Assembly (NCBI RefSeq): GCF_006384255.1
Contig: NZ_VCED01000007.1
Coordinates: 62,001-126,000, forward strand
Direction: 5' to 3'
Source: Haemophilus seminalis
GTDB lineage: Bacteria > Pseudomonadota > Gammaproteobacteria > Enterobacterales > Pasteurellaceae
DNA: 64,000 bases
Each line of letters begins with the position of its first letter. The first letter of the stretch is position 1. The notes under the pieces were generated by a model. The model saw only the letters and a program-made list of their open reading frames with translations. It had not been told where the DNA came from and searched no databases. A program made the translations under genes and the position numbers. Shown here in pieces: positions 17,587 to 26,889 of the stretch.

Positions 17587-18948
17587 ATGGCAGCACATGT
17601 AATTGATTTTCTTACATTGGGGAATAATTTTGGTACTCCTGAGATGAGAGCTATATGGTCAGAGGAAAATCGTTTTCGTAAGCAAATTGAAGTCGAAATT
17701 GCTTTAGCAAAAGCTGAGGGGGAATTAGGGGTTATTCCATCAGAAGCGGCAAATAAAATTGCTCAATTGGTGAAGGTTGAGGCGCTTAATTTTAATGAAC
17801 TTGCAGAGGAAGCTGTTCGCTTAAGACATACTTTTATGGCGACCATTAATGCTTTACAGCGTCAATCCGGTGATGCCGGGGAATATATTCATTATGGCGC
17901 GACAACACAAGATATTGTTGATACGGCAACAGTGCTTCAGTTAAAAGAAGCTTTTGAGATTGTACTACGTGATACACGTCTTGTTGCGCAAGAATTAAAG
18001 ACATTAGCTAAAAAATATCAATATTTACCTATGGTGGGGCGGACTCATGGAATGCAAGCTTTACCAACAACATTTGGTTTTAAATTAGCGGTGTGGTTAG
18101 ATGAATTTGTTCGCCATTTGCAACGTTTAAATGAGATTCGTGATCGTGTGTTGGTCGGCAATATTAGTGGTGCGATCTGTACTTATGCATCATTTGGTAA
18201 AAAAGGTCCTGAAGTGGAAGCGAGAGCATTAGCATTATTAGGATTAAATGCACCGAATATCGGATGGCAAGCCGCACGGGATCGCTTTTCTGAATATGCT
18301 TCGGTTGTAGCCTTAATCAGTGGAACGTTGGGTAAAATTGCTAATGAGTTTTACAACTTAATGCGTACAGAGATTAATGAAATTGAGGAGCCTTTTTCTA
18401 GTGGAAAAATTGGTTCATCAACAATGCCTCATAAACGGAATCCTGCTGCATTAGAGGGAATGGCTAGCCTTACCTCACCTATTTTTAAAAGTGTTGCATT
18501 AATTCATGAATCAATGAGAGTTGAGCACGAACGTGATGCCATGAGTTGGCGAGCAGAGTGGATTGCTTTGCCTGAGATGAATATTTATCTTTCAGCTCAA
18601 TTACAAATTGGTTTATCTATTTTACGCGGAATGAAAGTGAATGCTGAGCAAATGTTAAAAAATTTGGAGTTGCAGAATGGGCTACTTCTTTCTGAAAAAG
18701 TGATGTTTGAATTAGGTAAACGTTTAGGAAAACAAAGTAGTCATAGCTTAGTATATGAATGTTCAATGAAAGCTTTTGAAGAAGCTCGATCATTTAAAGA
18801 TGTATTGTTAGAAAACCCTATTATTAAGAAAGAATTTAATGAGTCTGAAATAACAGAATGGCTTGTTCCACAAAATTATTTAGGAAGTGCTCCAGATAAA
18901 GTAGATATCGTTATTCGTTATGCAGAGCTATCGGGGTTATTAGATTAA
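17587..18948 (+). CDS. Probable S-(2-succino) lyase (fumarase/argininosuccinate lyase superfamily)
   Basis: This 453-residue lyase of the superfamily releases fumarate by beta-elimination. Conserved regions are HYGATTQD (residues 102-109), GRTHG (151-155, catalytic-base region) and the signature loop GSSTMPHKRNP (276-286) with the catalytic serine. It resembles PurB in sequence, but the neighbours argue against purine synthesis. It heads a cluster with YxeL-, YxeM-, YxeN-, YxeO-, YxeQ- and YxeP-like genes. Published work on yxe clusters describes an S-(2-succino) lyase that replaces the monooxygenase YxeK and cleaves N-acetyl-S-(2-succino)cysteine to fumarate and N-acetylcysteine. I infer that role here. 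Alternatives are adenylosuccinate lyase or an aspartase-like enzyme. AGGGAAG precedes the ATG. Confidence 0.75.
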   Translation: MAAHVIDFLTLGNNFGTPEMRAIWSEENRFRKQIEVEIALAKAEGELGVIPSEAANKIAQLVKVEALNFNELAEEAVRLRHTFMATINALQRQSGDAGEYIHYGATTQDIVDTATVLQLKEAFEIVLRDTRLVAQELKTLAKKYQYLPMVGRTHGMQALPTTFGFKLAVWLDEFVRHLQRLNEIRDRVLVGNISGAICTYASFGKKGPEVEARALALLGLNAPNIGWQAARDRFSEYASVVALISGTLGKIANEFYNLMRTEINEIEEPFSSGKIGSSTMPHKRNPAALEGMASLTSPIFKSVALIHESMRVEHERDAMSWRAEWIALPEMNIYLSAQLQIGLSILRGMKVNAEQMLKNLELQNGLLLSEKVMFELGKRLGKQSSHSLVYECSMKAFEEARSFKDVLLENPIIKKEFNESEITEWLVPQNYLGSAPDKVDIVIRYAELSGLLD

Positions 18949-19466
18949 TGGATATTAGAACACTAACGCTTGTTGATATTGAATCATATCAAAGTTTATT
19001 ACATCGTGCTTATCAACCTATATTAGCTTTAGGAATTCATTTTTCTGCATCAACGGTTTCTAAGTCTGAAATTGAGCAGCATTTATGCGCTAATTTAGTC
19101 TTTGGTGGATTTATTGATGGCAATCTTGTTTGTTCTATTAGTTTACGTTTGCCTTGGGGGAATAATCCAGGACCTTATGGTGTACCTCATATTGGCTGGT
19201 TGGCAACCCATCCAGATTATAAAAAGCAGGGGCTAGCAGTAGAGCTTATAAAGTGGACAGAGGAGAATATTTTACTAAAGCAACTTAAAGTGCCTTTTGT
19301 GACACTAGGTACTGCAGAAAATCATCCTTGGTTAAATTCCTTTTATATAAAACAAGGTTTTGAAGAAATCGGAAAAGCAAATTTAACCGATGATCATACT
19401 ACAATTTATTATCGAAAAATTTTAAACACAACATTATTTCAAGAGTATCAAAAACATCATCATTAA
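18948..19466 (+). CDS. GNAT acetyltransferase, YxeL-like
   Basis: This 172-residue GNAT-fold acetyltransferase carries a motif-A region IGWLATHPDYKKQGLAVELI, in which the acetyl-CoA pyrophosphate loop is slightly degenerate (KKQGLA). NSFYIKQGFEEIG follows as motif B. Its start shares one base with the lyase stop (TAATG), so the two are translationally coupled. By analogy with YxeL it would N-acetylate S-(2-succino)cysteine before cleavage. The substrate is inferred from context only. The C-terminus ends in three histidines of unknown significance. Confidence 0.75.
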   Translation: MDIRTLTLVDIESYQSLLHRAYQPILALGIHFSASTVSKSEIEQHLCANLVFGGFIDGNLVCSISLRLPWGNNPGPYGVPHIGWLATHPDYKKQGLAVELIKWTEENILLKQLKVPFVTLGTAENHPWLNSFYIKQGFEEIGKANLTDDHTTIYYRKILNTTLFQEYQKHHH

Positions 19467-19484
19467 TTAAATAAGGAGTTAAAA

Positions 19485-20282
19485 ATGATTTTAAAACATA
19501 CCGCACTTTTCACTATTTTAGCAACAACAGTTGTTTTAGCTGGTTGTAATGATAAGGACAATGATAGCTCAAAGATAGTTTCACCTAAGATATTAAAAAT
19601 AGGATCTACTGGACAAAGTTATCCAAATGGTTTTAAACAGAATGGTAAATTAGTTGGGTTTGATGTAGAGACAACTGAGGCAATAGCAAAAGAATTAGGC
19701 TATACCATTGAATGGACGACAGCTGAATTTTCAGGGCTTATGGGCCAACTTGATTCAGGCCGTTTAGATACTGTTGCTAATGCAGTCGCAGTAACTGAGG
19801 CGCGTAAAACTAAATATGATTTTACACAACCTTACAGTTATTATGGTAGTCAACTTGTAGCTCATAAAGATAATAGCACAATTAATATTTTGGATGATTT
19901 TAAAGGAAAAACGATTTCAGGGGTATTGGGTTCTAATCATTTGAAAAATTTGCAGAAACGCTTTCCTAATAATGAAGTAAATGTGAAAACTTATGAAACT
20001 CGCGATGGTGCAATGTATGATTTGGTATATAAACGTGTTGATGGTTATATAAATTCTAAACCAATCTTATTGGCTGAGATTAAACGCGGTAATTTACCAT
20101 TTAAATTAGTAGGAGAACCATTAGTAATTGAAGAAGTAGCATTTCCATTTGCTAAAAATGAAAAAGGAGAAGAACTACGTAAAGAATTTAACCAAGCTAT
20201 AAAGAAATTAAAAGAAAGTGGGAAATTAAAAGAGCTTTCTATTAAATATTATGGCGAGGATATTACCGCATCAGATAAATAA
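19485..20282 (+). CDS. ABC transporter substrate-binding lipoprotein, YxeM-like
   Basis: This 265-residue amino-acid-type periplasmic binding protein has a lipobox (VVLAG-C21) predicting lipid anchoring. The family-3 solute-binding fold is visible as GFDVETTEAIAKELGY and RLDTVANAVAVTEARK. Related proteins bind cystine or other polar amino acids. In the yxe context the ligand would be S-(2-succino)cysteine. It is followed by a hairpin that should make the binding protein more abundant than the membrane subunits. Its signal peptide contains an uptake sequence. Confidence 0.85.
   Translation: MILKHTALFTILATTVVLAGCNDKDNDSSKIVSPKILKIGSTGQSYPNGFKQNGKLVGFDVETTEAIAKELGYTIEWTTAEFSGLMGQLDSGRLDTVANAVAVTEARKTKYDFTQPYSYYGSQLVAHKDNSTINILDDFKGKTISGVLGSNHLKNLQKRFPNNEVNVKTYETRDGAMYDLVYKRVDGYINSKPILLAEIKRGNLPFKLVGEPLVIEEVAFPFAKNEKGEELRKEFNQAIKKLKESGKLKELSIKYYGEDITASDK
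19500..19508 (-). repeat. Uptake sequence inside the binding-protein signal peptide
   Basis: A perfect ACCGCACTT is read as Thr-Ala-Leu at residues 6-8. It is the only perfect copy I found between 15.7 and 24.6 kb. Confidence 0.95.
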
Positions 20283-20287
20283 GAATT

Positions 20288-20311
20288 GGGAGGTTAAACC
20301 TCCCGGTTTTT
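20288..20311 (+). terminator. Intra-operon attenuator after the binding-protein gene
   Basis: GGGAGG and CCTCCC enclose a TTAAA loop and are followed by GGTTTTT, six bases past the stop codon. Such partial terminators are common between binding-protein and permease genes. Confidence 0.7.
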
Positions 20312-20348
20312 GATAGGATATTTCTTGGTTTCACCTAATGGATTATAT

Positions 20349-21020
20349 ATGAGTTTTGATTTTGTATATTTTATTTCAGTTTTCCCTAATATTATTTCAT
20401 ATTTGCCAACTACATTATTTATTGCGGTAGTGTCAATTTCTATAGCAATTTTTATTGGTTTATTTATTGCTCTAATTCGTGTGAATAAAAGTTTTATGAT
20501 AGATGGGGTACTTGCTTTATATATTTCATTGTTTCGTGGGATGCCAACGGTAGTGTTGCTATTTATCATTTATTATGGTTCACCACAGTTATTTCCTAGT
20601 TTAAAAGAAATGTCAGCAATGAACGCTGCATTACTTTGTTTTAGTTTGAAATATTCAGCTTATTTGGCCGAAATTTTTCGAGCAGGTTTAGAGTCTGTAG
20701 ACAATGGTCAGAAAGAGGCAGGTATGGCGATGGGATTATCTCTTATAAATGTTTATCGTCATATTATTTTACCTCAGGCTTTTGTTAATGCCTTACCAAG
20801 TACAGGGAATATGTTTATTTCTTTATTAAAGGATTCATCAGTAGCATTCTTCGTTGGGGTGCCAGAATTATTAGCTGCAGGTAAGTTATTAACGGTAGAA
20901 TCATATAAATTCTTTGAAACCTATCTAGCTGTAGGTATTGTTTATTGGCTTGTGGTTGTTCTTTATTCTTGGGCCCAAAAACGATTGGAAGTGGCTTTAT
21001 CTTCCCCTTATAAACGTTAA
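20349..21020 (+). CDS. Polar amino-acid ABC transporter permease, YxeN-like
   Basis: This 223-residue inner-membrane permease of the His/Glu/Arg/opine (HisM/GlnP) type has about five hydrophobic helices. It carries the EAA-type cytoplasmic loop seen as QKEAGMAMGLSLINVYRHIILPQA. I start at the ATG at 20349 (MSFDFVYFIS). A longer frame from a TTG at 20310 runs into the attenuator hairpin and is unlikely. Only one permease gene is present, so the transporter probably uses a homodimer, with the adjacent ATPase and lipoprotein. Confidence 0.88.
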   Translation: MSFDFVYFISVFPNIISYLPTTLFIAVVSISIAIFIGLFIALIRVNKSFMIDGVLALYISLFRGMPTVVLLFIIYYGSPQLFPSLKEMSAMNAALLCFSLKYSAYLAEIFRAGLESVDNGQKEAGMAMGLSLINVYRHIILPQAFVNALPSTGNMFISLLKDSSVAFFVGVPELLAAGKLLTVESYKFFETYLAVGIVYWLVVVLYSWAQKRLEVALSSPYKR

Positions 21021-21029
21021 GGATGTATT

Positions 21030-21791
21030 ATGACTACAATGATTTCTGTTGAAAAACTTTCAAAATCCTTTGGAAAAAATACAGTATTAAAATCAATTGA
21101 TTTATCTATTCAAAAAGGGGAGGTTGTCGCAATTATTGGACCTTCAGGATCAGGGAAATCTACTTTATTACGGTGTTTAAATTTATTGGAAAAACCTGAT
21201 GAAGGGAAAATTAAAATAGCATCTAAAGAGTTTGATGTTAAAGAGCATTCTCGTCGGGATGAAGTCTCATTACGTCATCAATCAGCAATGGTGTTTCAAA
21301 GTTATAATTTATTTAAAAATAAAACTGCACTTGAGAACATTACACTAACGCCGTTGGTTAATCAGAAAATGAGCAAAATTGAAGCGCAAAAATTAGGTTT
21401 GGATTTACTAAAACGGGTCGGACTTTCCGAGCAGGCCCACCAGTATCCTATTACGCTTTCTGGTGGGCAGCAACAACGTATTGCGATAGCTCGTGCTTTG
21501 GCTGTAAAACCTAAAGTTTTGCTTTTTGATGAGCCTACATCTGCGTTGGATCCAGAGCGTGTAAATGAAGTTTTACAAGTGATACAACAGTTAGCTAAAC
21601 AAAAAATTACAATGGTTATTGTTACTCATGAAATGGAATTTGCAAAACATGTGGCTGATCGTATTATTTTTATGGCAGATGGAAATATCATAGAACAAGG
21701 ACCTGCTAAGCAGCTTATTGATTTTCCTAAGCAAGAACAAACAAAACGTTTTGTAAAGCAATTTTCAGATCCCATTGAATTTTATATTTAG
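21030..21791 (+). CDS. Polar amino-acid ABC transporter ATPase, YxeO-like
   Basis: This 253-residue ABC ATPase has Walker A GPSGSGKST at residues 37-45, the Q-loop in MVFQSYNLF, signature LSGGQQQR, Walker B VLLFDEPTSALD and the switch histidine in VTHEM. It belongs to the GlnQ/HisP group and would energise the neighbouring permease. AAGGATG precedes the start and the spacing to the permease is short (9 bases), so they are co-transcribed. Confidence 0.92.
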   Translation: MTTMISVEKLSKSFGKNTVLKSIDLSIQKGEVVAIIGPSGSGKSTLLRCLNLLEKPDEGKIKIASKEFDVKEHSRRDEVSLRHQSAMVFQSYNLFKNKTALENITLTPLVNQKMSKIEAQKLGLDLLKRVGLSEQAHQYPITLSGGQQQRIAIARALAVKPKVLLFDEPTSALDPERVNEVLQVIQQLAKQKITMVIVTHEMEFAKHVADRIIFMADGNIIEQGPAKQLIDFPKQEQTKRFVKQFSDPIEFYI

Positions 21792-21799
21792 GGGGAGGA

Positions 21800-23122
21800 A
21801 TGAATGCACAAGAATTGGCAAATAAAATTCTAAATACCCCCTTAATTAATGAACAAGATACATTAAAAAAGGCTACAAGAGGGGTTGTAGATTATTTTGC
21901 CTCTTCACTCCAAGCTAAAAATCAAGTTGAATTACAACAATTTAAAGATTGGATTATGCTAGAGGGAGGAAATAAGAAGGCATGGTTAATTGGACAAAAA
22001 CAGTTAGTGACCGCAAGACAGGCTGCCTTATTTAACGGTTTTCAAGCACATTACTTAGATTATGATGATGTGCATGCGACTGTACGTGGACACCCTTCAT
22101 CTGTGATTTTAAGTGCGCTTTTTGCCAGCATTGATAAAAGTATACATAGAATTGACAGTAGGCGTTTTTTAACTGCTTATGTTATTGGTGTAGAGGTTAT
22201 GGCTCGTTTGGGTCAGATACTAAATCCTAAACTCTATATCAGGGGATGGCATAGTACAATCACTTTAGGAGGAATTGCCGCAACTTGTGCTATAGGCTAT
22301 TTACACCAATATCTTTTTCTATCTGATGCTATTTCTTTGGCTGCAACACAATCATCAGGAATGCGTTTTGTGTTTGGTTCTCCTATTAAGGCTTTACATG
22401 CAGGAATTGCTGCACAAAATGCGATTCAATCTATTGATTGGATTAAAACAGGCTTGTCTTTACCACAAAATCCATTTGATAAAAAAATTGGTTTTTTTAT
22501 GTTATTTGGAGACCAATGTTCGGTTGAAGACTGGGGATATGATTGGGAGAAAAATTGGCAAATTCATCAGCTTTGGTTTAAAAATTATCCTTATTGTTCT
22601 GCCGCAGCAGGAATTGCTGATATTTCTTATAAGTTAAGAAATAAGATTTCAAATATAAGTGATATTCTTCAAATTGAGATTTGTTTTTATGTTAACTCAG
22701 ATGCTGCATTAATTTATCAAAAAGTAGATATTGCTAGCCAGGGAAAATTTTCTGCAGAATATATTTTAGCTTCAATTTTGCTAAATAAAAAATTGGATTT
22801 TCAACATTTTGAGCAGTCTCAAGTTGAACCATGTATTTGCCAGATTATGTCTAAAATTCATCGAACTTATCAAAATAATGAAGTAAATCCTAAAAAAGTG
22901 AAAATTAGAGTACAGTTAAAAAATGGGGCTATTTTAGAGGCCAGTTCTAATTTCCCAAAAGGAAGTCCTATGAATCCTTATTCCAATACTCAATTAAAAG
23001 AGAAACTTGAGTTCGCTATAGGTAATAATTCCTTATCTCAGCAACTTTATCAAGATATTAGCAATTTAAAAAATGGAATTAATATTCAGGATTTTATTCA
23101 AGCTTATCAATCAATATTGTGA
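21800..23122 (+). CDS. MmgE/PrpD-family protein, YxeQ-like
   Basis: This 440-residue protein of the MmgE/PrpD superfamily includes 2-methylcitrate dehydratase and cis-aconitate decarboxylase. Typical features are the helical N-terminal domain with FNGFQAHYLDYDDVHATVRGHPSS (about 75-98) and the HAGIAAQNAI segment, then a smaller C-terminal domain. A strong GGGGAGGA ribosome site precedes the ATG. A YxeQ homologue is part of the Bacillus cluster, but its reaction is not established there. Handling a stereoisomer or side product of the succinated compound is only a guess. Confidence 0.8.
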   Translation: MNAQELANKILNTPLINEQDTLKKATRGVVDYFASSLQAKNQVELQQFKDWIMLEGGNKKAWLIGQKQLVTARQAALFNGFQAHYLDYDDVHATVRGHPSSVILSALFASIDKSIHRIDSRRFLTAYVIGVEVMARLGQILNPKLYIRGWHSTITLGGIAATCAIGYLHQYLFLSDAISLAATQSSGMRFVFGSPIKALHAGIAAQNAIQSIDWIKTGLSLPQNPFDKKIGFFMLFGDQCSVEDWGYDWEKNWQIHQLWFKNYPYCSAAAGIADISYKLRNKISNISDILQIEICFYVNSDAALIYQKVDIASQGKFSAEYILASILLNKKLDFQHFEQSQVEPCICQIMSKIHRTYQNNEVNPKKVKIRVQLKNGAILEASSNFPKGSPMNPYSNTQLKEKLEFAIGNNSLSQQLYQDISNLKNGINIQDFIQAYQSIL

Positions 23123-23130
23123 GATGTAAT

Positions 23131-24288
23131 ATGGAAAAATTAAATCAATTGACACAACAATATCAAATCTTGGCAGATTTTTTACGTCAATTTCGTCAAG
23201 AACGCCATCAATATCCAGAGCTTTCCAATGAAGAATTTGAAACAACGGCAAAAATTAGGGAAGTTTTAGAAAAACATCATATTGATATTTTACCATTTCC
23301 ACTTCAAACAGGATTAGTGGCAGAGATTAAAGGCCTTAAAGCTGGAAAAACCGTAATGCTGCGTGCAGATATAGATGCATTACCAATAGAGGAAGAATCA
23401 GGTGTTGAATTTAGCTCAAAAAAAGTTGGTATTATGCATGCCTGTGGACATGATTTTCATATGTCAGCTGCACTTGGTGCTGCAATTTTATTAAAACAGC
23501 ATCAAAATGAATTAGAGGGGACAGTTAGAGTATTGTTTCAGGCTGCAGAAGAAACAGGTTTAGGTGCATTGAACGTATTAAAGTCTGGTGCTTTACAAAA
23601 TGTAGATGCTATTTTTGGTTTACATAATGATCCCATGTTGCCTGTAGGTACAGTAGGTACCAAGTCACATGCATTAACAGCAGGAGTGGATCGTTTTGAA
23701 ATTCGTATTTTAGCAAAGGGAGCTCATGCGGCTTGCCCACAGGATGGTAAAGATCCCATAGTAGTACTTGCTCAGATTATTAGTGTTGTTCAAACTATTA
23801 TCAGTCGAAATATTGCGGCTAATGAAAATGCGGTTATTTCCATAACTCATATTGAAAGTGGTAATACTTGGAACGTCATCCCTGACAATGCTTATTTAGA
23901 AGGAACTGTTCGAAGTTTTAATGCGAATGTAAGAACTCAGATTGAACAGCGTTTACGTATGTTATTGCAAGGTATTGCGATTACGTTTGATGTTGAAATA
24001 GAACTAGATTGGCATGCTGGCCCGCCTTCTGTAAATAATGATGAGCAGTTGGTTCCTTTTGTTTTAAATGTAGCAGGTGCTATTGGATTTGAGACTAAAA
24101 TTGTGGAAGCGAGTCCCATTGGTGAAGACTTTGCTTTTTATCAAGTAGAAGTGCCAGGTGTATTTGTTATGATAGGTTCAGGTGGAGCTTATGCATTACA
24201 TCACCCTAAATTCCGTGTAGATGATAGGGTGTTGTTTCCAACCGCTTATTACTTATATGAGTTAGCAAAAGAATTTTTAGCGAAATAA
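23131..24288 (+). CDS. M20D-family amidohydrolase/deacetylase, YxeP-like
   Basis: This 385-residue metal-dependent amidohydrolase belongs to the hippurate/N-acyl-amino-acid hydrolase group. The metal-binding motif MHACGHDFH has Cys104 and His106 as likely ligands, the general-base region is AEETGLGA, and a C-terminal ligand His lies in YALHHPKF. I choose the ATG at 23131 (MEKLNQLTQQ) over a GTG four codons earlier that overlaps the previous stop. YxeP deacetylates N-acetylcysteine in the Bacillus pathway, and the same last step is inferred here. It ends the cluster, and I see no clear terminator before cmk. Confidence 0.82.
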   Translation: MEKLNQLTQQYQILADFLRQFRQERHQYPELSNEEFETTAKIREVLEKHHIDILPFPLQTGLVAEIKGLKAGKTVMLRADIDALPIEEESGVEFSSKKVGIMHACGHDFHMSAALGAAILLKQHQNELEGTVRVLFQAAEETGLGALNVLKSGALQNVDAIFGLHNDPMLPVGTVGTKSHALTAGVDRFEIRILAKGAHAACPQDGKDPIVVLAQIISVVQTIISRNIAANENAVISITHIESGNTWNVIPDNAYLEGTVRSFNANVRTQIEQRLRMLLQGIAITFDVEIELDWHAGPPSVNNDEQLVPFVLNVAGAIGFETKIVEASPIGEDFAFYQVEVPGVFVMIGSGGAYALHHPKFRVDDRVLFPTAYYLYELAKEFLAK

Positions 24289-24343
24289 CTCGTTTATCTC
24301 TATAATACGATAGATTGTCATAATTAGGTAAGAGATAGGTAGC

Positions 24344-25021
24344 ATGGGAACGATTATTACCGTTGATGGGCCTAGCGGTGCTGGGAAAGGTACGCTTTGT
24401 TACGCTTTGGCTGAAAAGCTAGGTTATGCGTTGTTGGATAGTGGAGCGATTTATCGCGTTACAGCATTAGCTGCATTACAACGTAAAACTGATTTAACAA
24501 ATGAGTCGGCGCTAGCTGAATTAGCCCGTCACTTAAATATTCAATTTATTCCTCAAAATGGCGAGGTGAATATTTTGCTTGCTGGAATGAATGTAAGCCA
24601 TTTAATTCGTACTCAAGAAGTCGCTGATGCCGCATCTAAAGTAGCTGTGTTTCCAGAAGTGCGGTCAGCTTTGCTACAACTTCAGCAAGATTTTGCGAAA
24701 AATGATGGATTAATTGCTGATGGTAGAGATATGGGTACTGTGGTATTCCCAAATGCTCAAGTGAAGTTATTTTTAGATGCGAGTGCTGAAGAACGTGCAA
24801 AAAGACGTTATAAACAGTTGCAAAATAAAGGAATAAATGGTAACTTTGAACAGATTTTAGCCGAGATAAAAGAGCGTGATTTTCGTGATAGAAATCGAGA
24901 GGTTGCGCCTCTAAAACCGGCTGATGATGCTTTGTTATTGGATAGCACAACGTTGAGTATTGGTGAAGTTATTGATCAGGCGTTAGCTTATATTCAAGAA
25001 AAGGTGTCAGTTTCGATTTAA
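24344..25021 (+). CDS. cmk: Cytidylate kinase
   Basis: This 225-residue kinase phosphorylates CMP and dCMP. The P-loop GPSGAGKGT is near residues 9-17, followed by the DSGAIYRV segment and the [12 protein letters not shown] region typical of bacterial CMP kinases. Length matches E. coli Cmk. It precedes rpsA as in E. coli. A TATAAT lies at 24301-24306 but I see no convincing -35. An uptake sequence at 24657-24665 lies in the coding region. Confidence 0.95.
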   Translation: MGTIITVDGPSGAGKGTLCYALAEKLGYALLDSGAIYRVTALAALQRKTDLTNESALAELARHLNIQFIPQNGEVNILLAGMNVSHLIRTQEVADAASKVAVFPEVRSALLQLQQDFAKNDGLIADGRDMGTVVFPNAQVKLFLDASAEERAKRRYKQLQNKGINGNFEQILAEIKERDFRDRNREVAPLKPADDALLLDSTTLSIGEVIDQALAYIQEKVSVSI

Positions 25022-25117
25022 CTGTTTGTTCAAGGAAGAATAAGCATTTATCCTCAACCCCGCATTTTATGGATTTTAATGTGGATGTTATTAACTTAAA
25101 TTAAGAAGATTATTTAT

Positions 25118-26767
25118 ATGTCAGAATCTTTTGCTCAACTTTTTGAAGAATCATTAAAAGGCCTTGAAACTCGTCAAGGTTCAATCGTTAGCGGTACTGT
25201 AGTAGCTATCCAAAAAGGCTTTGTGCTTGTTGATGCAGGTTTAAAATCTGAGTCTGCAATCCCAGTTGCTGAATTCTTAAATGCACAAGGCGAACTTGAA
25301 ATCCAAGTTGGCGATACTGTAAATGTTGCATTAGATGCAGTTGAAGATGGTTTCGGTGAAACTAAACTTTCTCGTGAGAAAGCTGTTCGTCACGAATCTT
25401 GGATTGAATTAGAAAAAGCTTACGAAGAAAAAGCGACCGTTATCGGTTTAATCAACGGCAAAGTGAAAGGTGGTTTCACAGTTGAGTTAAACGGTGTTCG
25501 TGCATTCTTACCTGGTTCTTTAGTTGATACTCGTCCAGCGCGTGAAGCAGATCACTTACTTGGTAAAGAATTAGAATTCAAAGTAATCAAATTAGATCAA
25601 AAACGTAACAACGTTGTTGTTTCTCGTCGTGCAGTGATTGAATCTGAAAACAGCCAAGAACGTGAACAAGTATTAGAAAATCTTGTTGAAGGTTCAGAAG
25701 TTAAAGGGATCGTTAAAAACTTAACTGAGTACGGTGCATTCGTTGATCTTGGTGGTGTTGACGGTTTATTACATATCACAGATATGGCTTGGAAACGTGT
25801 TAAACACCCAAGCGAAATCGTGAATGTTGGCGATGAAGTTACTGTTAAAGTATTAAAATTTGATAAAGATCGTACTCGTGTGTCTTTAGGCTTAAAACAA
25901 TTAGGCCAAGATCCATGGGCTGCAATTGCTGAAAATCACCCAGTAAACAGCAAATTAACTGGTAAAGTAACTAACTTAACAGACTATGGTTGTTTCGTTG
26001 AGATCTTAGATGGCGTTGAAGGTTTAGTTCACGTTTCTGAAATGGATTGGACTAACAAAAATATCCACCCATCTAAAGTTGTTAGCTTAGGCGATACTGT
26101 TGAAGTAATGGTATTAGAAATTGATGAAGAACGTCGTCGTATTTCTTTAGGCTTAAAACAATGTAAAGCTAACCCATGGACTCAATTTGCTGAAACTCAC
26201 AATAAAGGCGATAAAGTAACTGGTAAAATCAAGTCTATCACTGATTTCGGTATCTTCATCGGTCTTGAAGGTGGTATCGATGGTTTAGTTCACTTATCTG
26301 ATATTTCTTGGAATGTATCAGGTGAAGAAGCAGTTCGTAACTACAAAAAAGGTGACGAAGTTTCTGCAGTAGTATTAGCAGTTGATGCAGTGAAAGAGCG
26401 TATTTCTTTAGGTATCAAACAACTTGAAGAAGATCCATTCAATAACTTCGTAGCGATCAACAAAAAAGGTGCTGTAGTATCTGTAACTGTAGTTGAAGCA
26501 GATGCAAAAGGTGCTAAAGTTGAATTAGCGGGCGGCGTTGAAGGTTATATCCGCGCAGCTGATTTAACAAATGAAGTTGCTGCAGGTGACGTAGTTGAAG
26601 CTAAATACACTGGTGTAGATCGTAAATCTCGTATCGTTCACTTATCAGTGAAAGCAAAAGATCAAGCTGAAGAAGCTGCAGCAGTTGCAAATGTGAATAA
26701 CAAACAAGAAGAAGTTGCTATTCCAAACGCAATGGCTGAAGCATTTAAAGCAGCTAAAGGTGAATAA
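25118..26767 (+). CDS. rpsA: 30S ribosomal protein S1
   Basis: This 549-residue protein has six S1 OB-fold repeats. The central ones are easily seen as repeated G-F-V/G-C-F-V...G(V/I)(E/D)GLVH/LLH motifs (for example [21 protein letters not shown] and [22 protein letters not shown]). It binds mRNA upstream of weak ribosome sites. Its own start lacks a strong Shine-Dalgarno, and the 96-base leader contains GGA motifs, as in the autoregulated E. coli gene. Codon use is strongly biased, as expected for a highly expressed gene. Confidence 0.97.
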   Translation: MSESFAQLFEESLKGLETRQGSIVSGTVVAIQKGFVLVDAGLKSESAIPVAEFLNAQGELEIQVGDTVNVALDAVEDGFGETKLSREKAVRHESWIELEKAYEEKATVIGLINGKVKGGFTVELNGVRAFLPGSLVDTRPAREADHLLGKELEFKVIKLDQKRNNVVVSRRAVIESENSQEREQVLENLVEGSEVKGIVKNLTEYGAFVDLGGVDGLLHITDMAWKRVKHPSEIVNVGDEVTVKVLKFDKDRTRVSLGLKQLGQDPWAAIAENHPVNSKLTGKVTNLTDYGCFVEILDGVEGLVHVSEMDWTNKNIHPSKVVSLGDTVEVMVLEIDEERRRISLGLKQCKANPWTQFAETHNKGDKVTGKIKSITDFGIFIGLEGGIDGLVHLSDISWNVSGEEAVRNYKKGDEVSAVVLAVDAVKERISLGIKQLEEDPFNNFVAINKKGAVVSVTVVEADAKGAKVELAGGVEGYIRAADLTNEVAAGDVVEAKYTGVDRKSRIVHLSVKAKDQAEEAAAVANVNNKQEEVAIPNAMAEAFKAAKGE

Positions 26768-26781
26768 TTAATTCACATAGT

Positions 26782-26812
26782 AAGGCTGGGCTCATGTCCA
26801 GCCTTATTTGTT
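26782..26812 (+). terminator. rpsA terminator (weak T run)
   Basis: AAGGCTGG and CCAGCCTT enclose an 8-base loop and are followed by ATTTGTT. The weak T tract may allow readthrough into ihfB. Confidence 0.6.
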
Positions 26813-26818
26813 AGGGCT

Positions 26819-26853
26819 TATTGCTAATGTATTGAAATAATGTATTAGCAATA
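26819..26853. repeat. 10-bp inverted repeat upstream of ihfB
   Basis: TATTGCTAAT (26819-26828) and ATTAGCAATA (26844-26853) are perfect inverted arms. Between them TAATGTATT also occurs twice as a direct repeat. The element lies about 37-71 bases before ihfB and could be an operator. I do not recognise the binding protein. Confidence 0.6.
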
Positions 26854-26889
26854 GATCTTAATTTGAATAATATGAGGGGAGAAAAGACG

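Noticed and set aside
17587-18948. The lyase as a second adenylosuccinate lyase PurB
   Set aside because: Fold and signature loop fit the whole superfamily. The gene heads a yxe-like catabolic operon and is coupled to an acetyltransferase, which makes purine synthesis the weaker explanation.
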